The notes under the pieces: model-generated
Databases searched by the model: none
What the model was told of the DNA's origin: nothing
What the model saw: only the letters and a program-made list of their open reading frames with translations
Translations under genes and position numbers: made by a program
Part shown: positions 24,300 to 34,214 of the stretch, piece after piece
Numbering within the stretch: position 1 is the first letter of the stretch
How the letters are laid out: every line of letters starts with the position of its first letter
Origin: Armillaria gallica
Taxonomy: Eukaryota; Basidiomycota; Agaricomycetes; Agaricales; Physalacriaceae
Direction: 5' to 3'
Assembly (NCBI GenBank): GCA_037576215.1
Contig: JBANDB010000004.1
Coordinates: forward strand, 5,394,001 to 5,458,000
Length of the DNA stretch: 64,000 nt

Positions 24300-25985
24300 T
24301 CAAGACATATCCCGGGCGTCGTACACATCGTAGGTAAGCTCAAGCCCCTCATGCTTCAGACTCTTCAAGTCATTCTCAGCCTCCTCGTCAAGATCATAGA
24401 TCCATCCGATCCCCGATATCGACAACTTTAGCTTTGTGAGACATGGCACATCGGACGATCGATGTAGTCGCGAAGCCACCATGTCGACGAATCTGGAATT
24501 AATGATAGAGACGAAATTTTCATCAACGTCGTCCACGCAAACACTAAGTTCCTGAAGAGATGGGACTACGCAGTGCTGAAGTGACCCGTCTACCAGACAG
24601 ACTTCGCTCATTTGTGCCACAAGGGAATGCAGAATGAGGTCATAATCCTCCACCCACTCATTCAAGTCGATGACAAATTGTCGCAAGTTAGGTGTGAGTC
24701 GGATGATGTTCGCGAGGTTATTGTCCAAGACTGCATCGATGAGGTGTAATCGAAAAAGGGAACACTGCGACTGCAGCAACATCTGGTGCAATGCGCTCAG
24801 TGCGTCCACGGGACATTTTATCAATTCATCTCCGGGGTGTTGCGAGTCTAGGTCGTACATGGTTGTTAGCGTGACCTCCTTCAGTGATGGCAGTTTCATG
24901 CTGCGCATACAGCTTGGTGAAGACACCGAAAGCTCTTCAACCGACAGAGACGTAACGCAAGGTAGAAGGGGTGACGTGGACGTCGGGTCAACACCATAGT
25001 CGCTGTACGAAAATGACTGGAGCCTTGGGGCGGCTTTGACGACATCAAGATATTTGGGAGTCAGTCGGTCTCCGGCAAATTGTCTTGCATCAGCGAAGGA
25101 TATAAGATTGGTGACGGGGAAAAAGACGTCGACTTCAGGGGGCGTGCCATACATATGTAATTTCTCCAGTTTTGGGGCAATCTCAAAGGCCCGAACGTCT
25201 GAATCTTCTGACTGCGGGTTTGACTCGGGAAAAAAAATGAGGTACATGTTCCTAAGCAAATCAACCTTTCCCCGGATGGTAGAAAGTCGTGGAAGAAAGG
25301 AACAGGGGATCGTCAGGGTGATGTCTCTCCATCGTTCTGAATGGGCGAGCAGGAGATCGAAACACCGCTCCATTGCTTTGCCTTTTACCCCAGGGAACCA
25401 GTAGTAAAGGTAAAGATCGAGTGGATGGCTACGAGAACGTTCAAGGACGACACGGAATATTTCCACTGGATCAGCTTTCATAGGCATTTTCGCTTCATCG
25501 TAGACATTACTTCCCATCGTTAAGGTGGCCCATAGCTCCGGGCAAAATGACTCAATTACATTTCGCCACGAGCTGCACACTTGACCAAGCAACCACGGCC
25601 CGTCCCGGATTGTGAAGACGTCCAATTCGTAAGGACTTAGGATGGACCGGCTTTTCCACGAGCGGCGTAGAATCTCCGCCATAACCTCCGTAGGAAGGTG
25701 TCGTATTGGAGATAATGCTGTCTCGTAGTCATGTTTGAGTGACTGGAGATGCGACATCTGAGTTTCCAGCGACACAACAGCGTTACGGAGCAAATTCAGG
25801 TCGCTCTGTAGATCAGTGAGTGGTGTCATCAGATCGGCCAGAGACGCCTTTAGCCGGTCAGATTGTGGGGGTGATGGCGCCTCGTTGGTGCGTAGAAGTG
25901 ATGCGACATCAGGTGGATGAGTGAAGGTGGTTATCCAGTCATATTTGGCCAGTATGTCTTCTAGAGGGACACGGGAAGATTGCAT
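24300..25985 (-). CDS. F-box/LRR-like protein, 561 aa, paralogue of 16933-18684
   Basis: Single exon, same layout as the 583 aa gene. It has an N-terminal helical stretch, an F-box-type motif (PIRHLPTEVMAEILRRSW, near residue 93), the G-P-W-L-L-G-Q-V-C-S-S-W-R segment, and leucine-rich repeats to the end. Long blocks are shared with the paralogue (for example LKEVTLTTMY and ALHQMLLQSQCSL). It lacks the acidic serine-rich tail of its partner. Presumed Skp1-binding substrate receptor of an SCF ligase; target unknown. The acyl-CoA oxidase-like gene and an unknown gene separate the two copies. Confidence 0.88.
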   Translation of the reverse strand: MQSSRVPLEDILAKYDWITTFTHPPDVASLLRTNEAPSPPQSDRLKASLADLMTPLTDLQSDLNLLRNAVVSLETQMSHLQSLKHDYETALSPIRHLPTEVMAEILRRSWKSRSILSPYELDVFTIRDGPWLLGQVCSSWRNVIESFCPELWATLTMGSNVYDEAKMPMKADPVEIFRVVLERSRSHPLDLYLYYWFPGVKGKAMERCFDLLLAHSERWRDITLTIPCSFLPRLSTIRGKVDLLRNMYLIFFPESNPQSEDSDVRAFEIAPKLEKLHMYGTPPEVDVFFPVTNLISFADARQFAGDRLTPKYLDVVKAAPRLQSFSYSDYGVDPTSTSPLLPCVTSLSVEELSVSSPSCMRSMKLPSLKEVTLTTMYDLDSQHPGDELIKCPVDALSALHQMLLQSQCSLFRLHLIDAVLDNNLANIIRLTPNLRQFVIDLNEWVEDYDLILHSLVAQMSEVCLVDGSLQHCVVPSLQELSVCVDDVDENFVSIINSRFVDMVASRLHRSSDVPCLTKLKLSISGIGWIYDLDEEAENDLKSLKHEGLELTYDVYDARDMS

Positions 25986-27440
25986 AAGAAGTTGATACGG
26001 CTGTAAAAGATATCAGTCAGTTCCTTGGTATTAGGCGTCGATAAGTTGAAAGAAACGCACGCGACAAGCAGTCTTTTCTACGTAGTCCAACTTGAAGGAA
26101 CCGCCGTCTTCGGCACGATTCAAATAGCAAGCCATGCCGGTACGACATAAAAAAACTCCGACAATCGGCATCACCTTCCGTTACATCAGCGAATTGGGCA
26201 GAAATATATATGGCCGTATAAGCCCTTGGCAAGGCCCGAAATGCATGACAACGTCCGAAATAATTGCGGCAGCCTTATATGCCCATATGAACATTGGAGG
26301 AATAAAAATCTGCATGTATCATTATGAGTATTTCTGATGCTGGTAATGCTTATTTGACACCATATGCAGGTATAACATGATCAGCATCATAAAACAAGCT
26401 ATACCTTCTCAGGTGGCTAGGGCCCACTTCATATACTATGAATATTTTGAATTTTCACTCTTGGAGGAGACGAGGAGACTTGAAATAGTACATTTATTAT
26501 TATTATTTTATTATTATCGCCGTAAACAGAATACAAGTACATCTAGATAATACAGTTTATACAAATGGTTTGTTGGCCGGTTGTCCAGGTCCTCGTCTCA
26601 ACTGGATCGACAAAGAAGCAAGGTATTACATTGAGGATGATTGAAGAAGCAAGGGACCATACCTTATCTTGAGCTCGAGATTCCGTGGAGATCCAGACCA
26701 TTAACCAAAGGGTGACATTGTATGGAGAAGGTTGCACCTAATGGCTTAAAAATTTCCCTATGATGCTATACGGAGCTGATTCCAAGAGATTTAACTCACC
26801 GATCGTGACGGTTGACTCACTTGACCTAAGTACCTTTCAACACGACCACTTCCTCCTCCGACGCTGCACTGATATGTCACTTCAGAAGACCTTGGATGTT
26901 TGAAATGGGCGTACCGATGCCTGAGAAGAGTTGCGTAAGCAAGGAATTTGTGATGGCTAGAGACGATGATATCCTGCCTGAGACGTTGGGGCTTTCAACT
27001 CTGTTGGCTACTTCGGACTGTATTTATGTTGAAATAGCTGACTAGATTCTAGTTCCGGCTCGGAAGAAGAAGTCCGCATCGGAGAAGATTGAGTCTAGAG
27101 AAGTCTTGTAGGGTCTGTGTCTGATGGATGGACCATGCGGAGAAAACCACATGGGACGAATGGACGCGTAGTACTCTATGACGAGAAGGAAGCAGACATA
27201 CGATGACACGCCACACGTTCAACATTGCTGCCCCAGCATTGATCTGGTGATCGCGAGATCTCCGACTCGGATGCTCGTTTTGTCACACCATGAACCCTGT
27301 CTCTCATGGTTCTCTTAATGACCGAACTTCCTCTCCCTTACCGCAGCATTCCCGCTGAGACGGGCTGAGTGTGTGGCTGAAAATTCAGTAGTGCACTACT
27401 ACATCTGAAGGACTTACTTCCGACTTCGCAAGAACCTCTG
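25986..27440. other. Gene-poor stretch
   Basis: No open frame with recognisable content. It includes a TTA-rich simple repeat around 26492-26518. The first few hundred bases probably contain the promoter of the minus-strand F-box gene. Confidence 0.45.
26492..26518. repeat. (TTA)n simple repeat
   Basis: About nine imperfect TTA/TTAT units in a row. Confidence 0.85.
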
Positions 27441-27453
27441 TGCAGCCAGTATC

Positions 27454-27660
27454 TAAATACGGGGTCAAAGTAAATCCAGGCAGGCTTCCACACACAAAAC
27501 GAGGGCCACCAGACGAGGCGATGAAGCCACCAAGGAAGAACGCTCAGAGGAAGGCGATGGAAACGATGGTGAGGGGCTTCCTGAAAAAGACATCAAGTCT
27601 GATGGAGCGGCAGATCTGGACGTCATAGATATAGGGTTTGCCGGCTCGCAGTACATTTAA
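27454..27660 (+). other. Possible 3' exon of unknown acidic protein
   Basis: An open frame starting after a TAA at about 27451 and ending in TAA at 27660 encodes a charged, acidic peptide (S-E-E-G-D-G-N-D-G-E-G) ending in GFAGSQYI. There is no good start codon, so if real it is a last exon or a remnant. No neighbouring exon was found. Confidence 0.2.
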
Positions 27661-27773
27661 ATATGTCGTCATTTTGGGCACCTAAGCTTTTCAGAGTCGA
27701 AGAAAATCAGTCTGCAGAAACGAGACTACATTTTATTGAGCTTATAGTAGTGATATATGCGCTGGAAATAATT

Positions 27774-28124
27774 CTATGGAATCTTGAAGGCTAAGTTATT
27801 ATTCTGCGAGGTTCTAATAGCATATGAAAGGACGCAACATTGTACCCCGGTTATATGAACTCTGTAAGGCCTTGACAGGGCGAATAAGAATTCCGCCGGA
27901 CCGTGGTCGCCGCAAGCCCCGGAAATTTTTTTCCCAATCTGCTGATGACTAGCAGACTCAATCACTTCTGCTCGCGAAATCCACCTTACGATTGGACCGC
28001 CATGGCCCGGGTGTCGGTAAGTGACAACCTGGAATATCCGCTTGTCCGGCCCACTAACTGATTTCAAGAGAGCGGCCCAGCGGGAACGTTCTGTCGACGA
28101 TGGCGGCAGACTAGGACACTTCAT
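27774..28124 (-). CDS. Hypothetical protein, 116 aa, uncertain
   Basis: A minus-strand frame from an ATG at 28124 runs 116 codons with mixed, protein-like composition (for example QVVTYRHPGHGGPIVRWIS) and two to three cysteines near the end. No family, signal peptide or intron pattern is recognised. It could equally be a chance frame in decayed DNA. Confidence 0.25.
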   Translation of the reverse strand: MKCPSLPPSSTERSRWAALLKSVSGPDKRIFQVVTYRHPGHGGPIVRWISRAEVIESASHQQIGKKISGACGDHGPAEFLFALSRPYRVHITGVQCCVLSYAIRTSQNNNLAFKIP

Positions 28125-28198
28125 GAAATCACGTCGGTCTTAACAGTTCGCCTTTTGAATCTTAGTAGAAGACGTCCAAAGACCATATTCTACATTCT

Positions 28199-28745
28199 AT
28201 GTATGGCGCAACTGAGGCCCTTCAAAATATGGGACAGTCTTTCTTCCATGCCGTGAACTACCTGATCTGCGCTCCATCCCGCAAACTTCGAAGCGGCACT
28301 TGCTATCTCAGCACCTCTACGCGATGTTACTATCGATTTTCTCTCTCCACTCAACGATGCCTATCATTTCCTGGGGTGATGTTGCACGCATCCAGGGTTG
28401 TTTCTTCTGCCACTTAGCACCCCCAGACGATCCAGATTCCTGACTTCCTGTATTGTTGGATACAATCGAATTTTCAATTAGTGAAGAATGTTTCTTCTCT
28501 CTCGGCCATCCTCCGCATATTGATCAATATGGCATGATGCTCGAGATATCGTCCTGCCTGCTATAAATCAAGCACTGGTGGTGCTACTGTCCACGCTATA
28601 CCAATCGGAATCCATACAGTAACTCGAACTCTTCTGCCATCTTCATCGACACCCATACCGACCGAGAACGTGCCTGTCAGTTTAACGGACTATACGAGCC
28701 GGCTACGTACAAGTACTCCCTCCATTGCGAAGTCGGCACTAAAAT
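28199..28745 (+). pseudogene. Decayed duplicate of the 19.6-22.9 kb region
   Basis: A start resembling exon 3 of the 19484 gene (MYGATEALQNMGQSFFHAVNYL against MYDALSYLHDMEASVFNIMNYL, both with the same ATG-TAC/TAT context) is followed by a frame shift. A second matching piece then ends in a stop (L-A-I-S-A-P-L-R and T-I-D-F-L-S-P-L-N). DNA at 28610-28700 matches 21440-21540. The last 33 bases (28708-28740) match 22839-22871, inside the acyl-CoA oxidase-like exon 3, at about 27 of 33 positions. The pieces keep the original order but with large deletions between them. Confidence 0.6.
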
Positions 28746-28757
28746 GACATCTTCTCT

Positions 28758-30307
28758 TCATTCTCGTCCAAGATCAGTCTCCTGGCACCACTTCTCCACG
28801 AACTCACGTTTATCTGATGTGAATTCTTCGTTAATGATTGTCTGAGGATCATTCACTCCATCCTCTTCCATAGTTACACCGTTGGCTCTCCACAGCCAGC
28901 TGACAAGAGATGCTGCGGCATCACTTGATTCTTGAACAGGAGACGATGCCGTCGGTTCAGGTCTCTGGTGATTCTGAGCATGGTTTGATGGTATGTAGTC
29001 GTAATTGTCAGAAAAGTCAGGTTCATCATCCTCAAAAAATTCTAACCTCAACGCGCGATGGATAGCGCTGGAGATTGTAATGGTTGAGAGTGGACAGACT
29101 TCCTTCGTCCAGCCATAGGTGAAGGGCAGTACAACCGTAATGGAAATGACAGATGAAGAAAGGGGGGAAGCTGGACCGGTCATCGGGCATCCGAATGAAT
29201 TTGTTGTTCCACAATCGCCCTGTCGACATGTAATCTAGCAATTCGAAGTAAGTAGATGTCTCCAGCATCTGGAACTGAAGATAGATATGTTCCGTTGTAT
29301 GCGACAAAGACCCAGGAAGAGGCGGTGGCGGGTGCTCCTCTGGATACAAGACATCCTCCATTGTCATGCACGAATTTGGAACCTCGAATATTGAGAATCA
29401 GCAAAAGAAGGGCGGCATCAGGTTGAAGCGGGGCAGCTCACATAAAGAAAGGCACAGGTTTGATCCGTCAGCACAGCTTCATGAATTTTGTCATCCATAT
29501 ACAAGGCGTTTTTTTCATCGTCTATACCACCATCAAACTGGACGTTCTCGCTGAGTCCTCGGGCCTGAACTACCGTATCGAGGTACTAAAAAAGTATAAT
29601 GCCGCCGTCCACCGAAAAAATAAGCGCACATACTGCATTCCCTTTCGCATGCGGAAGGATATGAGCCGCTTGGCAGTGTTTGCCAGCACCTACACGCCAG
29701 TCGCTGCGATGACCATACTCATTCTCCATTAGCGCAGGCCCTAGGACGACACATCGCCCGCCATCCCGGGTACGAATGGCTTCCTCATTGTGCAGCCGGC
29801 TCCCTTTAGCATAGCTTGTTGTTCTTGTATCCCCGCACTGAGCATCAGCAATACAGATTGCAGCTGTGGGGATCTCATTAGCAGAACCACGGCACAAAAT
29901 CAGGCCTGCTGACCCTCCGGCACAAATTCATAGACATCGTTCTCAACGACCGGCCCTTGCATGTCTTCCGACTGGAGATCTTTCCCGTCTTGCCGCAAGT
30001 GGCCATGCGTACCCGCAATGGCAGTGGCTACATATAACAACCACTTGCGCCCTCTGCGGGCGGAAGCGTGGATGATGGCGACTGGGATTTTAAGCTGTAG
30101 AAAACACTCGTTGGACGGTTTGTCTCCAGCCATTTCGGGGGGCATTGGAATACGAAGAAAAACATACGTCGGGTTCTCTGATTCCAGCAACACCGTTCGC
30201 ACTAGCTCGGGAAGTGGTACGCTGCTCAAACTTGCCATCATGGTAAAGATAGGAACCGGGCCGAGAGCCGATTGACCAAATCGAATTCGGAGCTTGAATT
30301 CATTCAT
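28758..30307 (-). CDS. HNH nuclease domain protein (fungal HNH_2 type), 436 aa
   Basis: Predicted minus-strand exons 30307-29914, 29863-29634, 29585-29442, 29382-29047 and 28964-28758, introns 48-82 bases, GT-AG, phases agreeing. The HNH core starts with R-D-G-G-R-C near residue 165. It continues with H-C-Q-A-A-H-I-L-P around residues 194-202 (catalytic His about 199) and ends with N-A-L-Y-M...H near 234-243. An N-terminal domain of about 130 residues and a C-terminal acidic/serine-rich tail flank it. Proteins of this type are common in mushroom genomes, are presumed metal-dependent DNA endonucleases and have no settled role. The fourth intron is the weakest call: retaining it would extend acidic sequence but shift the frame. 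No transposase or intron-homing context is visible nearby. Confidence 0.75.
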
Positions 30308-31834
30308 TCTCTTTACTTTTGCCTAAAGATTTGCCGGTTTACCGATCGATACGCTGGGTTCCCACGCTAACTTACCTGCCATGCTGTGCACTTACCTGCC
30401 ATTGCCGTTTCGGGATTGATAGCGTATTTTTTTTCTTTTGGCTTCGCCTCAAGGTCCTAGAAGTCTCATACTCTCTGTAGCTTTGTATTTGAGTGCTATG
30501 AGCTGTACTGAACTTACCAAAAATTTAAAGGATATGCCACTCTCGAGTTATGAAGGAAACAATGTTATCTATCCATGCTTTGTCAGCGGACTTACCTGCC
30601 ACCGGTCGTACCGGTCCGAGACTTATCTGCCACATACCTGCCACCCCTTCGTTTTTGTCTTTGCGCCGATTCCTCACAGCTCATTTGCTCCTACAACTAT
30701 CCTCTGATACATCATACATATATACTGCAGAATTCACAATTTTTTTACTTGTTTTTGAGCATCTACAATGAATATTTTGCACCTACTTTTCTCCCTTTTT
30801 TGGTTTTCCTTTCTTGTGTTTCCTGATACTCTTTTCGAGCGCACAAGCTACTTGCATCATATGTATACATCGCAACACGAACTACTGGTGCTGTATCTTC
30901 AGCAATTTGGTATAACTTGCATGCTCGACACTTGTTTCGAGCCCCTAAGATTATGAGAAATTGATACAACCTCAGGCGCGCGCAGCGCGGAAAAATAACA
31001 CGGAACGGTTACATGTACAAAATAGTAATAGCTTTAGCATACTGACGAAGGGGCGAGAGCCTTTCGGATTTTTATTTTCTCCTTCTTTTTTCTTCCAAAT
31101 TCGGGTGAAAACACCCAGTGTAATGGTCGGAAAACCGATTTGCCTGCCAGTTCTTGGTCATTGCCAGGTTGCTCGAACTTTATATTTGGAGACTGGCAGC
31201 ACCTACGTTCAACCAGGGAATGCGAGGTACGGTATAATTATGTTCAGACGACGACAAAGCAAGTGTATAGAAGGTCGCCTATGCGTCATCACCGGGGATA
31301 CAGGTGACTGGTTTCAGAGGACCGCCTCCTCCGGGAAACGGCATCTCAATCTTCTCGGACGACAGTATGAATGCCGGCAGAATCGAGGTCCATGATGGAT
31401 CCTAATATCTGGACTGCAGTGAGATGCAACATACCACGGATAAATTGATGAATGCAACGAGACTCGATGTTGGAGTATTCCTGGGATATAGGTACGCTGG
31501 GCCTCCATCTCACTTTACTTGAAGTAACAGGCATTGCATCCTACTAGGCGCCTAGCGTCACTGCGACTGACCAAACCTACGGCCCAATCAATTGACCATG
31601 GCAGTGCAGCTCCTCGTCTGTAGCATTTCACTTTCTTGAAACGGCTATGCAAAATGCCTTGCTGCTATCTTTTGCCTTTGTTGCGAGCATGCCAGCCTGA
31701 ACATCGCCTCGACAACTCAGCGCCCGGCAGAGGTGCTAGATTCAAGAACACACCTACGGATCAGTTGGCGCGCCTCCTGGCTCTTCAAAATGGAGTTCGA
31801 TCAAGTATTACATAAGGTTCACATCGCACCACAA
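30308..31834. other. Intergenic, no supported gene
   Basis: AT-rich stretches alternate with a cluster of TACCTGCCA motifs (30371-30655). A 62-codon frame at 30768-30956 begins with a hydrophobic, signal-peptide-like run, but it has no further support. Confidence 0.4.
30371..30655 (+). repeat. Five copies of a TACCTGCCA motif
   Basis: CTTACCTGCCA or a one-base variant appears near 30371, 30391, 30591, 30631 and 30643, all in the same orientation, upstream of the start of the minus-strand HNH gene. Confidence 0.6.
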
Positions 31835-31836
31835 TA

Positions 31837-32400
31837 AGGTAGAGGCCGTCTCTTTCCGGCACGTGTTATGTAAGCAAGGCGCGCCAACTTTTTCGACCGA
31901 CATCTCCTCCATCACGTCGGGCAACTGACTCAAAATACTTCCAGAGGATGATGGGGAGATGTATAGAGATGATTCCTCTGAAGCTACTTTGTTGATAGAT
32001 GTCTAACTGAAAGAGTAGTAGTCATTTTAGTAAGAATTTTTTTAGGGCATTTTTTGAGTGTCCAAAAGTGAATTTCCGGCGATTTGGAGCAATATCGAAA
32101 AAATTCATCCGAGCATTTTGTCCAGTCACGTGACTGTCTACGTCACAGAAATGACATCACTGATCTAACACCTGGTGCCGTACTGGTGCTGTTGGGTGCC
32201 ACAATCCGTCTGTTCAGTCAATTGAGACCTTATCCTGCTAAAAATAGGCATATATTGTGGTACAAGTTGATACCGTGATGACAGAAATGCGATGTGGTCG
32301 CATTTTCTCAAAAAAAGATGACAGTGCAAATTCGAAATCGAAAATTTGTCCTCACGTGACATGATTACATAAGGGTGCTGGAAAGAGACGGCCTCTACCT
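31837..32400. mobile_element. MITE-like element, 564 bp, with terminal inverted repeats and TA flanks
   Basis: The 21 bases at 31837-31857 are the perfect reverse complement of 32380-32400 (AGGTAGAGGCCGTCTCTTTCC). The match continues imperfectly to about 37 bases (to 31873 and from 32365). Both ends are bordered by TA (31835-31836 and 32401-32402), as expected of Tc1/mariner-type insertion, although TA may be part of the repeat. The interior holds no transposase frame, so the element would depend on an enzyme encoded elsewhere. It also has a CACGTG-centred palindrome near 32127. Confidence 0.75.
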
Positions 32401-32819
32401 TAGAACTCAGATACTCGGCCCGATCATTCATCCTCTCAAACGTTTGTTTTTTTGTTATACAAACCACTGAAAGCTCCGGGTCTGATGATATAACAACGTT
32501 CAGGTACGTGCTTGTTTTACTGTATTGTCGATCTATACGTATGACTGATAACCGGATTTTTTAGCGCTCAGTAAACAGGCACTAGACGACGGAAATATCG
32601 ATGCCCGTGCTAAATTTCTTGGCCTAGACCTAGGATCAAGCCACAGACAATATCTTATTCGGAACAACGCTCTATGAGCCAAGGCGGGACCGTTTTATCG
32701 GGCAGGTCAAAGTGCCTTTCGTGCATCCTTTGACATTCTTTGCCTGCTCAAACGCAATCAACCGGGCTTTCTGTCCAGCTTCCTTACCCTGACGCGGATC
32801 GCACATACCCTGGAAACGC

Positions 32820-33056
32820 TTACTGTCTCCGCATGTAGGGAGGAAATCGTCACGTATCACGGTAGGCTGATTTCCTCATGTCATGCGTGGCGGCCTCAAA
32901 ACCTGGCTGGAAACACTGAATTATGAGCATTTTCGAGGCCAGGGGTTTGTTGATTGTGGCTCCGTCATGCCTTATTTTTCGCTGGTTTCCTATGCAGAGA
33001 AAATCGGGACCGTCACGCTGCTTTGGCGGTTCCTTCCTACATGCGGAGACAGCACT
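32820..33056. repeat. Inverted repeat, arms of about 24 bp, 190 bp loop
   Basis: CTGTCTCCGCATGTAGG.AGGAA at about 32821-32844 is repeated in reverse complement at about 33031-33055 with one mismatch inside. Minus-strand reading of the left arm and plus-strand reading of the right arm both give F-L-P-T-C-G-D-S, so this may be a partial inverted duplication of a short coding exon. A TATAAAAGG box follows at about 33070. Confidence 0.6.
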
Positions 33057-33074
33057 CATTTCCCCTGCTTATAA

Positions 33075-34214
33075 AAGGGCCCTCCCTCGGCATATAGTGC
33101 GCGAGTAATAAGAATCTACTTGCCGCCACCTTTCCTGTGGCAACCACCTGCATGCACAACGCTGCAACCTCCGGGGAAGCCTTGGCGCCTATTGATGGCA
33201 CAGGCATCTATAGAATGGCGACAACCTGTGGCCAGTACAGAGTCAGTTACATCAGCCGTTATGCATCCTTGATCCTAAAACCATTCTAATGCGCCACATC
33301 TCGATCCGCTGCGGAGGAGCAACGGTCAAATGCCTGTATACGCCCGTCAAGTAGACACTGTTGCCCCTGCAATCATATTTCTGTCTTAAACACCATCGCG
33401 AAATTGACCCTTCATTTGCAAGAAAGAAGTAAGCCTTACGCTGCCTTACAACTTCGCTAATAAAGCACGATGAAAATTTGTCATTCCGTGATGAACCCTC
33501 ACGTCTCCCAGAATTCCCGCTGTCCGCTTTTATAAGAAGGCGGAACAGAAACATGACGCCTTCAACAATAGCCCTTTTGACATTCGCCGTGCCGCTTCGT
33601 GGTGCTATCCTATGTGCAGCACGAAAGCGGTCGCCCCGTATTTCAATTGGTTCGCCGTCGCAGACGAATAAATCTTCGCCCCAAAACTTCAAGCAACCTC
33701 CATCTCATCTTATTTGATGGCATAGACCCAAGCCCCAATAAACGAAGGAACAATTGGTAATCGGTATTCGACTTCGCTCCATTTTCGTCGAAGATCAGGT
33801 TTGGCACCGGAAAAAGGCAAGATCATCGACTTCGTCCCGGCCAAGAACATCAATCAACACTTGAGTACGTGAAGCATCGAGTGATACAGATGGCGTGCCT
33901 CACGGCCCGTGAATTGATCAAGACTTTTCGCTGCATTTAACCTCACCTACGCACCGGTATAGCCGTTCAACATCCCTCCGACACCTATAACGTTCTGGAA
34001 TATTCTGAGAGATCGACAATATTGTTTTCCGGCTTGTACGTGGTTTTTCCATTCCCAACATACATAGAACCTGCCATAGAGAGCTGATTTCTCATTCTCT
34101 TCTCTTTCATAGATAGACACGGGTATCAAGCGGAAGCTTCTCACCGAAAATAGAACACTATAAGGGCTGCTCCACGTCCTTGAACGATTACGACACTCTC
34201 TTCCCGCGTCGACC
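33075..34214. other. Intergenic; overlapping open frames on both strands, undecided
   Basis: A 146-codon minus-strand frame (33252-33692) and a plus-strand frame with a hydrophobic N-terminus (ATG near 33553, M-T-P-S-T-I-A-L-L-T) overlap. Neither has a recognised family. One may be a small secreted protein; I cannot choose. Confidence 0.25.

Noticed and set aside
33252..33692. 146-codon minus-strand frame as a firm gene
   Set aside because: A plus-strand frame with a hydrophobic start overlaps it and neither has outside support, so it is left as undecided intergenic DNA.
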